From Faecalicatena contorta (GTDB lineage Bacteria; Bacillota; Clostridia; Lachnospirales; Lachnospiraceae), in NCBI RefSeq assembly GCF_021531895.1, contig NZ_JAFBIX010000024.1, positions 1 through 47,873 of the forward strand: DNA of 47,873 nucleotides, in the 5' to 3' direction. The notes beneath the pieces were generated by a model, which worked only from the letters and a program-made list of their open reading frames with translations, was not told the DNA's origin and searched no databases. The position numbers and the translations under genes were made by a program. How positions within the stretch are numbered: position 1 is the stretch's first letter; every line of letters starts with the position of its first letter. Shown piece after piece: positions 16,081 through 24,354 of this stretch.

Positions 16081-16971
16081 ATGTATAAAGTAAAACAACG
16101 GATTCATTATTGGTGTCCTGAGATAATAAAAGAACATGTTGCTGGCCAGGGGGTAAGAGTGGCTGTATTAGATACAGGAATGGCTATTCATCCTGATTTT
16201 AAAGGAAGAGTTCTGGCATTTGAAGATTGTGTGAATCATAGATTAGAGATCTATGATGACAGTGGTCATGGAACGCATGTGGCAGGAATTCTTGCTGGTG
16301 ATGGGAGAATGTCAAAAGGATATTATAGCGGGATAGCGCCAGAGGCAGAGCTCATAATTGTAAAAGTATTAGATGAAAAGGGAGAAGGAAGTATCATCCA
16401 GATTTTAGAAGGGCTACAATGGATCAGGAAGAACAAAGAGCGATATCAGATCAAGGTTGTCAATCTTTCAGTCGGTGCAAAAATAGATCTTGACGAGACA
16501 AAAGCAAAGGAATTAATGGGGGCGGTGGAACGATTGTGGGATATAGGGATTGCTGTGGTCGTATCAGCAGGTAATCATGGTCCTGGAGAAGGAACAATTG
16601 CAATTCCGGGAAATAGCAGAAAAGTCATTACAGTCGGTGTGATGAGCGAACCATTTATGAAACGAAATTGTTCGGGAATCGGTCCAACCAGGCAGTGTGT
16701 AGTGAAACCGGATCTTGTGGCGCCGGGATATCAAATAGTATCTTGTAATTATGCATACCCGAAAAGAAAAAATGCATATACAAGAAAAAGTGGAACATCA
16801 ATGGCGACTCCGGTAGTAGCTGGAGCTGCGGCATTATACTTTTCTAAATATCCTGAAGCAGGAAATGTAGAATTGAAATTAAAGCTACATGATACTTGTG
16901 AACGACAGCCAAATGGCATAGTACAAGGATGGGGATGCATACGAATTGACCAGATTCTCGGGGGAAATTAG
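16081..16971 (+). CDS. S8 family serine peptidase, intracellular subtilase
   Basis: A 296-residue subtilisin-family protease with the full catalytic set: Asp31 in VLDTGMAIHPDF, His63 in GHGTHVAG, oxyanion Asn165 in SAGNHGPG, and Ser240 in GTSMATPVVAGAAAL. There is no signal peptide and practically no propeptide (only 25-30 residues precede the catalytic Asp strand), so it resembles intracellular subtilisins. The start follows AAAAGGAT. Its terminator arm doubles as part of the ylxM promoter. Placement near spore-type genes permits a sporulation role, but this is not shown. Confidence 0.9.
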   Translation: MYKVKQRIHYWCPEIIKEHVAGQGVRVAVLDTGMAIHPDFKGRVLAFEDCVNHRLEIYDDSGHGTHVAGILAGDGRMSKGYYSGIAPEAELIIVKVLDEKGEGSIIQILEGLQWIRKNKERYQIKVVNLSVGAKIDLDETKAKELMGAVERLWDIGIAVVVSAGNHGPGEGTIAIPGNSRKVITVGVMSEPFMKRNCSGIGPTRQCVVKPDLVAPGYQIVSCNYAYPKRKNAYTRKSGTSMATPVVAGAAALYFSKYPEAGNVELKLKLHDTCERQPNGIVQGWGCIRIDQILGGN

Positions 16972-16990
16972 AAAAAAGTGATAAAAACAA

Positions 16991-17018
16991 AGGTGTCAAG
17001 AAAAAACACTTGACACCT
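16991..17018 (+). terminator. Hairpin after the subtilase gene
   Basis: Perfect 10-bp stem AGGTGTCAAG/CTTGACACCT with an A-rich 8-nt loop, 20 nt after the stop codon. No T run follows, so terminator strength is uncertain. Its right arm contains the -35 box of the next promoter. Confidence 0.55.
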
Positions 17019-17038
17019 ATTGTGCTTTGGTGTATGAT
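17010..17038 (+). promoter_or_regulatory. Promoter of the ylxM-ffh operon
   Basis: TTGACA (17010-17015), 17-bp spacer, TATGAT (17033-17038): close to the SigA consensus. The -35 box lies in the right arm of the upstream hairpin. The predicted start of transcription near 17045 leaves a leader of only about 10 nt before the GTG at 17055. Confidence 0.8.
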
Positions 17039-17054
17039 ATCACAGGTGATAAAT

Positions 17055-17399
17055 GTGAATGAGATTCTGGAACAAGCCTTATTATTTGATTTTTATGGAG
17101 AATTGCTGACGGATCATCAGAAAGAAATCTATGAGCAATTCGTGCTGGAAGATCTGTCACTTGGAGAGATCGCCAGAGAAGCTGGTATCAGCCGTCAAGG
17201 AGTTCATGATCTGATCAGACGTTGTAATCAGACTTTGAAGGGATATGAAGATAAGCTTCATCTGATTGAAAAATTTCTGGCTATCAAAGAAAAGGTAAAA
17301 AAGATAGACAATTTGCTGGATGATTATCATGAAGAGAATGCAGAAGAACTGATTGTCAGCATCCGCAGGATATCCGATGAGATTATAGAGGAGTTATAG
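17055..17399 (+). CDS. ylxM: YlxM, SRP-associated putative DNA-binding protein (UPF0122)
   Basis: A 114-residue YlxM protein: the signature LLFDFYGELLTDHQKEIYEQFVLEDLSLGEIA is followed by the helix-turn-helix SRQGVHDLIRRCNQTL and a C-terminal helix. In related bacteria YlxM is encoded with Ffh and modulates SRP GTPase activity. I place the start at the GTG at 17055. AGGTGAT precedes it, it matches the usual N-terminus, and the promoter at 17010-17038 makes upstream in-frame ATGs (such as 17034) untranscribed. The gene ends 1 nt before ffh. Confidence 0.87.
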   Translation: MNEILEQALLFDFYGELLTDHQKEIYEQFVLEDLSLGEIAREAGISRQGVHDLIRRCNQTLKGYEDKLHLIEKFLAIKEKVKKIDNLLDDYHEENAEELIVSIRRISDEIIEEL

Positions 17400-17400
17400 T

Positions 17401-18759
17401 ATGGCATTTGACAGTTTGACAGAAAAACTTCAAAACGTTTTTAAAAATCTGAGAAGTAAGGGACGTCTCACCGAAGATGATGTAAAAGAAGCTTTAAAGG
17501 AGATCAAGCGTGCTTTGCTTGCAGCAGATGTAAACTTCAAAGTAGTTAAAGATTTTATTAAAAGTGTTCAGGAAAGAGCAATTGGCCAGGATGTTATGAA
17601 TGGTCTGAATCCTGGGCAGATGGTAATCAAGATCGTTAATGAAGAACTGGTCAAGCTGATGGGTTCAGAGACTACTGAGATCCAGCTGCAGCCGGGAAGT
17701 GCAATTACCGTCATTATGATGGCTGGTCTTCAGGGAGCAGGTAAGACCACGACTACTGCAAAACTGGCAGGAAAATATAAATTAAAAGGCAAAAAGCCAC
17801 TGCTTGTAGCCTGTGATGTCTACAGGCCGGCAGCAATCAAGCAGTTACAGGTGAATGGTGAAAAGCAAGGTGTAGAAGTATTCGCCATGGGAGAGAATCA
17901 TAAACCATCTAATATCGCCAAAGCTGCCATAGAACATGCTCAGAAAAACGGGAATAATATCGTGATTCTGGATACGGCCGGACGACTTCATATAGATGAA
18001 GATATGATGGCTGAATTACAAGAAATTAAAGAGACAGTTACCGTTCATCAGACAATTTTGGTTATTGATGCCATGACTGGTCAAGATGCAGTTAATGTGG
18101 CGAAAGACTTCAATGAGAAGATTGGTGTAGACGGTGTGATTGTTACAAAGCTGGATGGTGATACACGAGGCGGTGCAGCGTTGTCAGTAAAAGCAGTCAC
18201 CGGAAAGCCAATTCTATATGTTGGTATGGGAGAAAAACTGTCAGATCTGGAACAGTTCTATCCGGACAGAATGGCTTCACGTATTCTGGGAATGGGAGAT
18301 GTGCTTACTCTGATCGAGAAAGCGGAAGCAGAGATCGATGAAGAAAAAGCAAAGCAGATGACCCAGAAGCTGAAGAAAAATCAATTTGATTTTGAAGATT
18401 ATCTGGAAAGTATTAAGCAGATGAAAAGCATGGGAGGTCTTGGAAGCGTCATGAGTATGATGCCTGGACTTGGCGCTCTTGGAGGAAAGGCTGGCAAGAT
18501 GAAAGGCCTTGATGATGAGCAGACAGCACAGGCAGAAAAAAATATGGCAAGGATGGAAGCAATCATCTATTCTATGACACCGGAAGAGAGAAGAAATCCA
18601 GACATTCTGAACCCATCCAGAAAGCATCGGATTGCCAAAGGTGCAGGTGTTGACATCAGTGAAGTTAATCGTATGGTTAAACAGTTTGGCGAGATGAAAA
18701 AGATGATGAAGATGATGGGAAAAGGCGGCAGAAAAGGCAAATTCCGTATGCCGTTCTAA
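17401..18759 (+). CDS. ffh: Signal recognition particle protein Ffh (SRP54)
   Basis: A 452-residue SRP GTPase that, with 4.5S/scRNA, targets nascent membrane and secreted proteins to FtsY and the Sec channel. The N domain is followed by the G domain with P-loop GLQGAGKTTT, DTAGRLHID, and TKLDGDTRGG. The Met-rich M domain at the C-terminus binds the RNA and signal peptide (MSMMPGLG, NPDILNPSRKHRIAKGAG, MKKMMKMMG). Length is normal. It starts 1 nt after the ylxM stop and precedes rpsP by 69 nt. Confidence 0.97.
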   Translation: MAFDSLTEKLQNVFKNLRSKGRLTEDDVKEALKEIKRALLAADVNFKVVKDFIKSVQERAIGQDVMNGLNPGQMVIKIVNEELVKLMGSETTEIQLQPGSAITVIMMAGLQGAGKTTTTAKLAGKYKLKGKKPLLVACDVYRPAAIKQLQVNGEKQGVEVFAMGENHKPSNIAKAAIEHAQKNGNNIVILDTAGRLHIDEDMMAELQEIKETVTVHQTILVIDAMTGQDAVNVAKDFNEKIGVDGVIVTKLDGDTRGGAALSVKAVTGKPILYVGMGEKLSDLEQFYPDRMASRILGMGDVLTLIEKAEAEIDEEKAKQMTQKLKKNQFDFEDYLESIKQMKSMGGLGSVMSMMPGLGALGGKAGKMKGLDDEQTAQAEKNMARMEAIIYSMTPEERRNPDILNPSRKHRIAKGAGVDISEVNRMVKQFGEMKKMMKMMGKGGRKGKFRMPF

Positions 18760-18828
18760 ATATGATATATCGCGTATATCGCGTTATATAGATATTAAAT
18801 AATGAAAAAATTGTGGAGGTGAAATACA

Positions 18829-19074
18829 ATGGCAGTAAAAATCAGATTAAGAAGAATGGGACAGAAAAAGGCTCCTTTCTATAGAATCATCGTAGCTGAT
18901 TCTAAGTCTCCAAGAGACGGAAGATTCATTGATGAGATTGGTACTTATGATCCAAATTGTGATCCAAGTGCAATTACAGTTGATGAGGAAGCAGCTAAGA
19001 AATGGTTAAGTAACGGTGCACAGCCTACAGAAGCTGTAAGCAAGATTTTTAAAGCAGCAGGCATTGAAAAATAA
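18829..19074 (+). CDS. rpsP: 30S ribosomal protein bS16
   Basis: An 81-residue S16 protein recognised over its whole length: [23 protein letters not shown] at the N-terminus, and [26 protein letters not shown] at the C-terminal half. It binds 16S rRNA early in 30S assembly. A strong GGAGGTG precedes the start. The 69-nt gap after ffh carries two TATATCGCG repeats of no clear function. Confidence 0.97.
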   Translation: MAVKIRLRRMGQKKAPFYRIIVADSKSPRDGRFIDEIGTYDPNCDPSAITVDEEAAKKWLSNGAQPTEAVSKIFKAAGIEK

Positions 19075-19097
19075 TTCTTGCCTTGGAGGTGCGCGTT

Positions 19098-19328
19098 ATG
19101 AAAGAATTAGTGGAAGTAATTGCGAAAGCATTAGTTGACGATCCAGACAGTGTTGTTGTGAACGAGAGAGAAGAAAAAAAGACAACGATCCTGGAAGTAC
19201 ATGTGGCAGATTCTGATATGGGAAAGGTCATTGGAAAACAGGGACGTATTGCCAAAGCAATCCGTTCTGTCGTAAAAGCAGCGGCAGCCAAAGAAGACAA
19301 GAAGGTCATCGTTGATATTATGGATTAA
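19098..19328 (+). CDS. khpA: KhpA, KH-domain RNA-binding protein
   Basis: A 76-residue single KH-domain protein with the GKQGR loop (in GKVIGKQGRIAKAIRS) that grips single-stranded RNA. KhpA forms a complex with KhpB/EloR and affects cell elongation and sRNA function in other Firmicutes. The ATG at 19098 has GGAGGT 7 nt upstream; a TTG 15 nt earlier lies in that site and is rejected. It is placed, as usual, between rpsP and rimM. Confidence 0.93.
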   Translation: MKELVEVIAKALVDDPDSVVVNEREEKKTTILEVHVADSDMGKVIGKQGRIAKAIRSVVKAAAAKEDKKVIVDIMD

Positions 19329-19331
19329 TAT

Positions 19332-19387
19332 GAATGGGGAGAGCCCCTTTCATTCGGGGACAGGCGCGAGAGATTGTTGTCTGTCCC
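19332..19387 (+). other. Structured leader between khpA and rimM
   Basis: Two hairpins occupy the 83-nt gap. One has a GGGG/CCCC inner and AATG/CATT outer stem (19333-19355). The other has GGGACAG/CTGTCCC enclosing a 17-nt loop (19357-19387). Neither ends in a T run, so these are probably mRNA-processing or translational structures, not terminators. Confidence 0.4.
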
Positions 19388-19411
19388 TGTTTATATCTTA
19401 AGGAGAATTAT

Positions 19412-19918
19412 ATGGAACAATTATTACAGGTAGGGGTAATTACTCAGACACATGGAGTCCGTGGAGAGGTTAAAGTATTTCCGACAACGGATGATGCTGC
19501 ACGGTTTAAAAAGCTGAAGCATGTGATGTTAGATACAGGGAAAGAAACACTGCCTTTGGAAATTGAGAGTGTAAAGTTTTTTAAACAATTTGTGATCTTA
19601 AAATTTAAAGGCTTTGATAATATAAATGATATTGAAAGATATAAAAGATGTCCGCTTTTGATTGAGCGTGAGAATGCTGTTCCGCTTGAGGAAGGTGAAT
19701 ACTTTATTGCAGATATGATTGGCATGAAAGTAATCACCGACGAAGGGGAGAATTTTGGAATCCTTAAGGATGTTATGGAAACAGGAGCTAATGATGTGTA
19801 TGTGATTGAACATCCTTCAGAAGGAGAAGTCCTGGTCCCGGCAATCAAGGAGTGCATTCTTGATGTGGACATAGAAAATAGACAGATGAAGATTCATGTG
19901 ATGAATGGTTTGATTTAG
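19412..19918 (+). CDS. rimM: Ribosome maturation factor RimM
   Basis: A 168-residue RimM: the N-terminal barrel with GVITQTHGVRGEVKVFPTTDD, then the PRC-barrel domain with EEGEYFIADMIGMKV and DVYVIEHPSEGEVLVPAIKE. It binds S19 and helps process and assemble the 30S head. The start at 19412 follows AAGGAG by 6 nt; the frame is open upstream, but that stretch is the hairpin leader. It ends 13 nt before trmD. Confidence 0.95.
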   Translation: MEQLLQVGVITQTHGVRGEVKVFPTTDDAARFKKLKHVMLDTGKETLPLEIESVKFFKQFVILKFKGFDNINDIERYKRCPLLIERENAVPLEEGEYFIADMIGMKVITDEGENFGILKDVMETGANDVYVIEHPSEGEVLVPAIKECILDVDIENRQMKIHVMNGLI

Positions 19919-19931
19919 AAGGAGAAAATGG

Positions 19932-20684
19932 ATGCAGTTTTATATTATGACATTATTTCCAGAAATGGTAATGCAAGGACTGGATACCAGCATCATTGGT
20001 CGGGCAATGAATAAAGGATTGCTTTCGATAGAAGCTGTTAATATCCGAGATTATGCTTTCAATAAACATAATAGTGTCGATGATTATCCTTATGGTGGTG
20101 GAGCCGGGATGTTGATGCAGGCGGAGCCGGTATACCAGTGTTATCAGGCTGTAGAAGAGAAGATTGGGAAAAAGCCAAGAGTCATCTATCTCTCACCACA
20201 AGGGAAGACCTTTAACCAGAATATGGCAGAGGAATTTGCAAATGAAGAAGAGCTGGTCTTTCTCTGTGGACATTATGAAGGAATCGACGAGCGTGTGTTA
20301 GAGGAAATTGTGACGGATTACGTGTCCATTGGTGATTATGTGCTGACAGGAGGAGAACTTCCGGCTATGATCATGGTAGATGCAATTTCCAGACTTGTGC
20401 CAGGAGTGCTTCATAATGATGTATCCGCAGAGTTTGAAAGTTTTCAGGACAATCTGTTAGAATATCCCCAATATTCCCGCCCAGAAGTGTGGCATGATAA
20501 AAGAGTACCGGAAGTCTTGATGTCCGGACATCATGCGAACATTGAAAAATGGAGAAGGGAGCAATCCGTTATTCGAACTGCGAAGAATAGACCGGATCTG
20601 TTGGAAAAAGCTGAATTGACGGAAGCAGAACGCAGATTGGCGGATTCTCTGATGATTGAAATGGAAAGAATCAGATTAGAGTAA
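19932..20684 (+). CDS. trmD: tRNA (guanine-N1)-methyltransferase TrmD
   Basis: A 250-residue SPOUT methyltransferase that makes m1G37 in tRNA and prevents +1 frameshifting. Hallmarks are the N-terminal TLFPEM, DYPYGGGAGMLMQ, and the trefoil-knot motifs LCGHYEGIDERV and SIGDYVLTGGELPAM. Length is normal. It follows rimM and precedes rplS, the standard order. Confidence 0.97.
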   Translation: MQFYIMTLFPEMVMQGLDTSIIGRAMNKGLLSIEAVNIRDYAFNKHNSVDDYPYGGGAGMLMQAEPVYQCYQAVEEKIGKKPRVIYLSPQGKTFNQNMAEEFANEEELVFLCGHYEGIDERVLEEIVTDYVSIGDYVLTGGELPAMIMVDAISRLVPGVLHNDVSAEFESFQDNLLEYPQYSRPEVWHDKRVPEVLMSGHHANIEKWRREQSVIRTAKNRPDLLEKAELTEAERRLADSLMIEMERIRLE

Positions 20685-20701
20685 ATAAAAGCAAAAAACC
20701 C

Positions 20702-20730
20702 TTGCGAAATAGGTATAAATATGATATTAT
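20702..20730 (+). promoter_or_regulatory. Promoter of rplS
   Basis: TTGCGA (20702-20707), 17-bp spacer, TATTAT (20725-20730). It would give L19 its own transcript with a leader of about 75 nt. That leader can pair GATGG with CCATC-like bases only weakly, so I do not claim an L19-type leader structure. Confidence 0.6.
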
Positions 20731-20813
20731 ATAGCGTGTTGTGAAGAAAAAAGATGGTCCTCTGGTACAATGAAGTATTAAGAACATCCAAGTAAATAAG
20801 GAGGTCACACATA

Positions 20814-21161
20814 ATGAACGATATTATTAAGAACATTGAAGCAGAGCAGTTAAAAGATTCTGTTTCTGAATTCCACGTTGGAGATACTGTAAAAGTATAT
20901 GGAAAAATCAAAGAAGGAAACCGTGAAAGAATTCAGGTTTTCGAAGGAACTGTCCTGAAGAAACAGGGTGGCGGAGCAAGAGCAACATTCACAGTTAGAA
21001 AGAATTCTAACGGAATCGGTGTTGAGAAGACATGGCCACTGCATTCACCAAATGTTGAAAAAGTTGAAGTAGTAAGAAGAGGTAAAGTAAGAAGAGCTAA
21101 ACTTTACTACTTAAGAGATCGCGTTGGTAAGAAAGCAAAAGTAAGAGAATTAGTAAAATAA
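20814..21161 (+). CDS. rplS: 50S ribosomal protein bL19
   Basis: A 115-residue L19 protein at the 30S-50S interface: [26 protein letters not shown], the [23 protein letters not shown] segment and the [14 protein letters not shown] tail are family hallmarks. A perfect AAGGAGGT precedes the start. A terminator follows, but lepB lies close behind. Confidence 0.97.
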   Translation: MNDIIKNIEAEQLKDSVSEFHVGDTVKVYGKIKEGNRERIQVFEGTVLKKQGGGARATFTVRKNSNGIGVEKTWPLHSPNVEKVEVVRRGKVRRAKLYYLRDRVGKKAKVRELVK

Positions 21162-21172
21162 GAAACAGTGAG

Positions 21173-21207
21173 AAAAGGACAAGTACATATTGTATATTGT
21201 CCTTTTT
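21173..21207 (+). terminator. Intrinsic terminator after rplS
   Basis: 10-bp stem AAAAGGACAA/TTGTCCTTTT with a 14-nt loop, ending in a T run. It lies between rplS and lepB and may be leaky, because no separate lepB promoter is seen. Confidence 0.75.
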
Positions 21208-21225
21208 GTGTTATAAGGGGAAACT

Positions 21226-21849
21226 ATGAAGCGTAGACGAAAAAAACTTGGATTTGGACGGGTAAGGAAGAGAACAAAGCCGGTCAGAAAATCAAGAAAA
21301 AAGAAGTTCCGTATGAATCTGCATCAGTTGTCTATTGTTGGGAAATGGATTTTTAAAATTGCAGTAGTATGTCTTCTGGCCTTTGTAGCGGTGTGGTATT
21401 TTGGACAGCAGGTAAGTACAGTTGGAGATTCTATGAATCCAGTGTTGAGTAATGGAGATGTTGTATTGGTCAATCGGATAGTATATAATGCTACAACTCC
21501 AAAACGAGGAGATATCATTGTATTTAAACCAAAAGGAAATGAAAATGCCCACTACTATATTAAAAGAATTATTGGTCTTCCGGGCGAAACAGTTGAAATC
21601 ATGGAGAACCATATTTATATTGATGGTGAAAAACTGGAAGAAGATTATGAAACTACCGATATTGATGATGTAGGAATTGTCAATGAGAAGATACAGCTTG
21701 ACGGAGATGAGTATTTTGTGCTGGGAGATAATCGCAAGAGCAGTGAAGACAGCCGGAATGCAGATATCGGTAATGTAAAACGGGAGTATATATACGGGAA
21801 GGCATGGTTTGTCCTGTCACCTAAGAAAGATTTTGGATTTATCAGATAG
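21226..21849 (+). CDS. lepB: Type I signal peptidase, copy 1
   Basis: A 207-residue signal peptidase I that removes signal peptides at the outer face of the membrane. The N-terminus is very basic (about 30 residues of Lys/Arg), followed by one transmembrane segment (WIFKIAVVCLLAFVAVWYF). The nucleophile Ser is in GDSMNPVL, the general-base Lys in YIKRIIGLPGE, and GDNRKSSEDSR is present. It is the single-TM Gram-positive form. The 30-residue basic cytoplasmic tail is longer than in copy 2. It sits 12 nt before rbgA. Confidence 0.93.
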   Translation: MKRRRKKLGFGRVRKRTKPVRKSRKKKFRMNLHQLSIVGKWIFKIAVVCLLAFVAVWYFGQQVSTVGDSMNPVLSNGDVVLVNRIVYNATTPKRGDIIVFKPKGNENAHYYIKRIIGLPGETVEIMENHIYIDGEKLEEDYETTDIDDVGIVNEKIQLDGDEYFVLGDNRKSSEDSRNADIGNVKREYIYGKAWFVLSPKKDFGFIR

Positions 21850-21861
21850 AGGAGAAAAAGT

Positions 21862-22710
21862 ATGCATTTTCAGTGGTATCCTGGTCATATGACGAAAGCA
21901 AAACGTATGATGCAGGAGAATATAAAATTAATTGATCTGGTCATTGAACTAGTGGATGCGAGATTACCAGTCAGTAGTCGAAATCCAGATATTGATGAAC
22001 TGGGAAAGAATAAAGCGAGATTGATTCTTTTAAATAAAGCTGATCTTGCGGAAGAAAAATGGAATGATGCATGGGCAGAATATTTTCGAAAAAAGGGGTT
22101 TTCTGTAGTGAAAGTCAACTCCAAAAAAGGCGGTGGAATGAAGTCTATCCATGGCGTGATTCAGGAAGCGTGTAAGGAGAAGATTGAAAGAGATCGAAAG
22201 AGAGGGATTCTAAACCGACCTGTTCGTGCAATGGTGGTTGGAATTCCAAATGTAGGGAAATCGACCTTTATCAATTCTCTGGCAGGAAAAGCATGTGCTA
22301 AGACTGGAAATAAACCAGGCGTTACAAAAGGGAAACAGTGGATACGACTGAATAAACAGGTAGAACTTTTAGATACACCGGGAATTCTGTGGCCAAAGTT
22401 TGAAGACCAAAGTGTTGGTTTAAAACTGGCATTTATCGGATCCATTAAGGATGAAATCTTGAATACAGAGGAACTGGCGGCAGAGTTGATTGGATTCTTG
22501 AATGAATATTATCCGGGGATACTGGAAGAAAAGTATCATGTCGATTCGGCTGCAGATGTATATATTATGCTTGGACAGATTGCAGAGAGCAGACATTGTC
22601 TGATAAGAGGAAATGAGTTAGATACTGAAAAGGCGGCAGTTTTGCTGCTGGATGATTTCCGAAATGGGAGGCTGGGGAGACTGACACTAGAATATCCGCA
22701 GGAAGTGTGA
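21862..22710 (+). CDS. rbgA: Ribosome biogenesis GTPase RbgA (YlqF)
   Basis: A 282-residue circularly permuted GTPase required for late 50S assembly. The G motifs appear in permuted order: G4 NKADL near residue 55, G1 GIPNVGKST near residue 130, G3 DTPG near residue 172. The start HFQWYPGHMTKA and the C-terminal helical domain are typical. It is flanked on both sides by signal peptidase genes. Confidence 0.95.
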   Translation: MHFQWYPGHMTKAKRMMQENIKLIDLVIELVDARLPVSSRNPDIDELGKNKARLILLNKADLAEEKWNDAWAEYFRKKGFSVVKVNSKKGGGMKSIHGVIQEACKEKIERDRKRGILNRPVRAMVVGIPNVGKSTFINSLAGKACAKTGNKPGVTKGKQWIRLNKQVELLDTPGILWPKFEDQSVGLKLAFIGSIKDEILNTEELAAELIGFLNEYYPGILEEKYHVDSAADVYIMLGQIAESRHCLIRGNELDTEKAAVLLLDDFRNGRLGRLTLEYPQEV

Positions 22711-22746
22711 TAGAATCTACTAGTGAACCAGAAAGGGGATTATAAT

Positions 22747-23316
22747 ATGGCAAGGGATAAAAGAAATGAAGAGAAAGAAAGAGGCATTATCCGAGAATTG
22801 CTAGGATGGCTTCTGTACATATTGATTATTATTGGACTTACATACGTGATCATTACGTTTGTGGGGCAGAGGACCAGAGTAAGTGGCTCGTCCATGGAGA
22901 CGACCTTAAGTGACGGTGATAATCTGATCGTGGATAAACTGACGTATCGTTTTAGAGAACCAAAACGCTATGATATTATCGTATTTCCATACCAATATGA
23001 GGAAAATACATATTATATCAAACGTATTATCGGGCTTCCAGGGGAGACGGTCCAGGTAATTGATGGATACGTTTATATTGATGGAAACCTTCTGGACAGT
23101 GATATCTATGGCGCAGAGGCGATGAATTCACCCGGAATTGCAGCAGAACCAATTACACTGGGAGACGATGAGTATTTTGTATTGGGAGATAACCGTAATC
23201 ACAGCTCTGACAGCAGAGATCCTAGCGTTGGGGTGTTGAAACGTAAGAATCTGATAGGAAGAGCATGGGTTCGGATCTATCCGTTTGATGAAATGGGAGT
23301 TATTAAGCATGAATAA
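22747..23316 (+). CDS. lepB: Type I signal peptidase, copy 2
   Basis: A 189-residue paralogue of the upstream signal peptidase: one transmembrane segment (LLYILIIIGLTYVIITFV), Ser in GSSMETTLSDGD, Lys in YIKRIIGLPGE, and GDNRNHSSDSR. I choose the ATG at 22747, which has AAAGGGG 7-8 nt upstream; a GTG 24 nt earlier is less likely. Two signal peptidases in one operon suggest divided substrate sets. Its end overlaps the rnhB start by 8 bp. Confidence 0.92.
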   Translation: MARDKRNEEKERGIIRELLGWLLYILIIIGLTYVIITFVGQRTRVSGSSMETTLSDGDNLIVDKLTYRFREPKRYDIIVFPYQYEENTYYIKRIIGLPGETVQVIDGYVYIDGNLLDSDIYGAEAMNSPGIAAEPITLGDDEYFVLGDNRNHSSDSRDPSVGVLKRKNLIGRAWVRIYPFDEMGVIKHE

Positions 23317-23968
23317 ACGAGAAGAGGATAGACTCCGCAAGCAGCAGGAAAAATTAGAGAAGGAACTGGCGCGCATAGAGAGTATGAGTGTATACGAAAG
23401 AGAGTATAGTCAGTGCCAGTATATCTGCGGAATTGATGAGGTAGGAAGAGGCCCTCTTGCAGGCCCGGTTGTGGCAGGAGCTGTAATTTTGCCGAAAAAT
23501 GAGACTATTTTATATTTAAACGATTCGAAAAAGTTGTCGGAGAAAAAGAGAGAAGCTTTGTATGATGAGATTATGGAAAAAGCGGTCGCAACAGGAATTG
23601 GAATTGTTAGTCCGGCACGAATTGATGAGATTAATATTCTTCAGGCGACATATGAGGCTATGCGAATCGCTGTTTCCAATCTGAAGGTACATCCGGATAT
23701 TTTGCTGAATGATGCTGTTACGATACCAGAGGTAGATATTTTGCAAGTTCCGATTATCAAAGGGGATGCAAAAAGTATATCTATTGCTGCGGCCAGTATT
23801 ATCGCAAAAGTAACAAGAGATCGCATGATGGTAGAATATGATAAAGTGATACCAGGGTATGATTTTGCCAGTAATAAAGGTTATGGAACAAAAGCGCATA
23901 TTGCTGGTCTGAAGGAGTTGGGACCTTCCCCAATTCATAGAACAACATTTATTAAGAACTTCGTATAA
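23309..23968 (+). CDS. rnhB: Ribonuclease HII
   Basis: A 219-residue type 2 RNase H that removes ribonucleotides from DNA and RNA:DNA hybrids. The catalytic Asp-Glu pair is in GIDEVGRGPLAGPV, further acidic residues are in LLNDAV and VTRDRMM, and AAASIIAKV is present. A coiled, charged N-terminal extension of about 40 residues (KREEDRLRKQQEKLEKEL) precedes the domain, as in several Firmicutes. Start at 23309 overlaps the lepB stop. Confidence 0.94.
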   Translation: MNKREEDRLRKQQEKLEKELARIESMSVYEREYSQCQYICGIDEVGRGPLAGPVVAGAVILPKNETILYLNDSKKLSEKKREALYDEIMEKAVATGIGIVSPARIDEINILQATYEAMRIAVSNLKVHPDILLNDAVTIPEVDILQVPIIKGDAKSISIAAASIIAKVTRDRMMVEYDKVIPGYDFASNKGYGTKAHIAGLKELGPSPIHRTTFIKNFV

Positions 23969-23982
23969 TAAATCGGAGGTAT

Positions 23983-24342
23983 ATGAAAAAGAACAGACGG
24001 GAAATCGGTACAGAATATGAGAAAAAAGCAGGAGCATATTTAGAAGGGCAGGGATATGAAGTTCTGGAGTATAATTATCGCTGCCGCATGGGAGAGATTG
24101 ATATCATTGCCAGAGATGGAGAATATCTGGTGTTCTGTGAGGTGAAATATCGCTCAGACTCTGGAAGTGGGCACCCGGCGGAAGCTGTTGACTACAGAAA
24201 ACAACGAGTGATTTCTAAATGTGCATTGTACTATATTATGCTGCATGGACTGCAGGATATAAGCTGCCGCTTTGATGTGGTGAGCATTGAAGGTAATGTA
24301 ATTACACTGTATAAAAATGCTTTTGATTATATTGGAGAATAG
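23983..24342 (+). CDS. yraN: YraN family protein (UPF0102)
   Basis: A 119-residue small nuclease-fold protein: GTEYEKKAGAYLEGQGYEVLEYNYRCRMGEIDIIARDG and FCEVKYRSD give the E-D-ExK residues of a Holliday-junction-resolvase-like fold. Its cellular role is unproven. It commonly follows rnhB, as here. Start follows CGGAGG. Confidence 0.92.
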   Translation: MKKNRREIGTEYEKKAGAYLEGQGYEVLEYNYRCRMGEIDIIARDGEYLVFCEVKYRSDSGSGHPAEAVDYRKQRVISKCALYYIMLHGLQDISCRFDVVSIEGNVITLYKNAFDYIGE

Positions 24343-24354
24343 GAGAATCAAGAA

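Noticed and set aside
17010-17054. Longer YlxM N-terminus
   Set aside because: It would begin within the promoter, upstream of the predicted transcription start.
18770-18800. Two TATATCGCG repeats before rpsP as a CRISPR or operator
   Set aside because: Only two 9-bp copies with no spacer regularity, cas gene or known binding protein.
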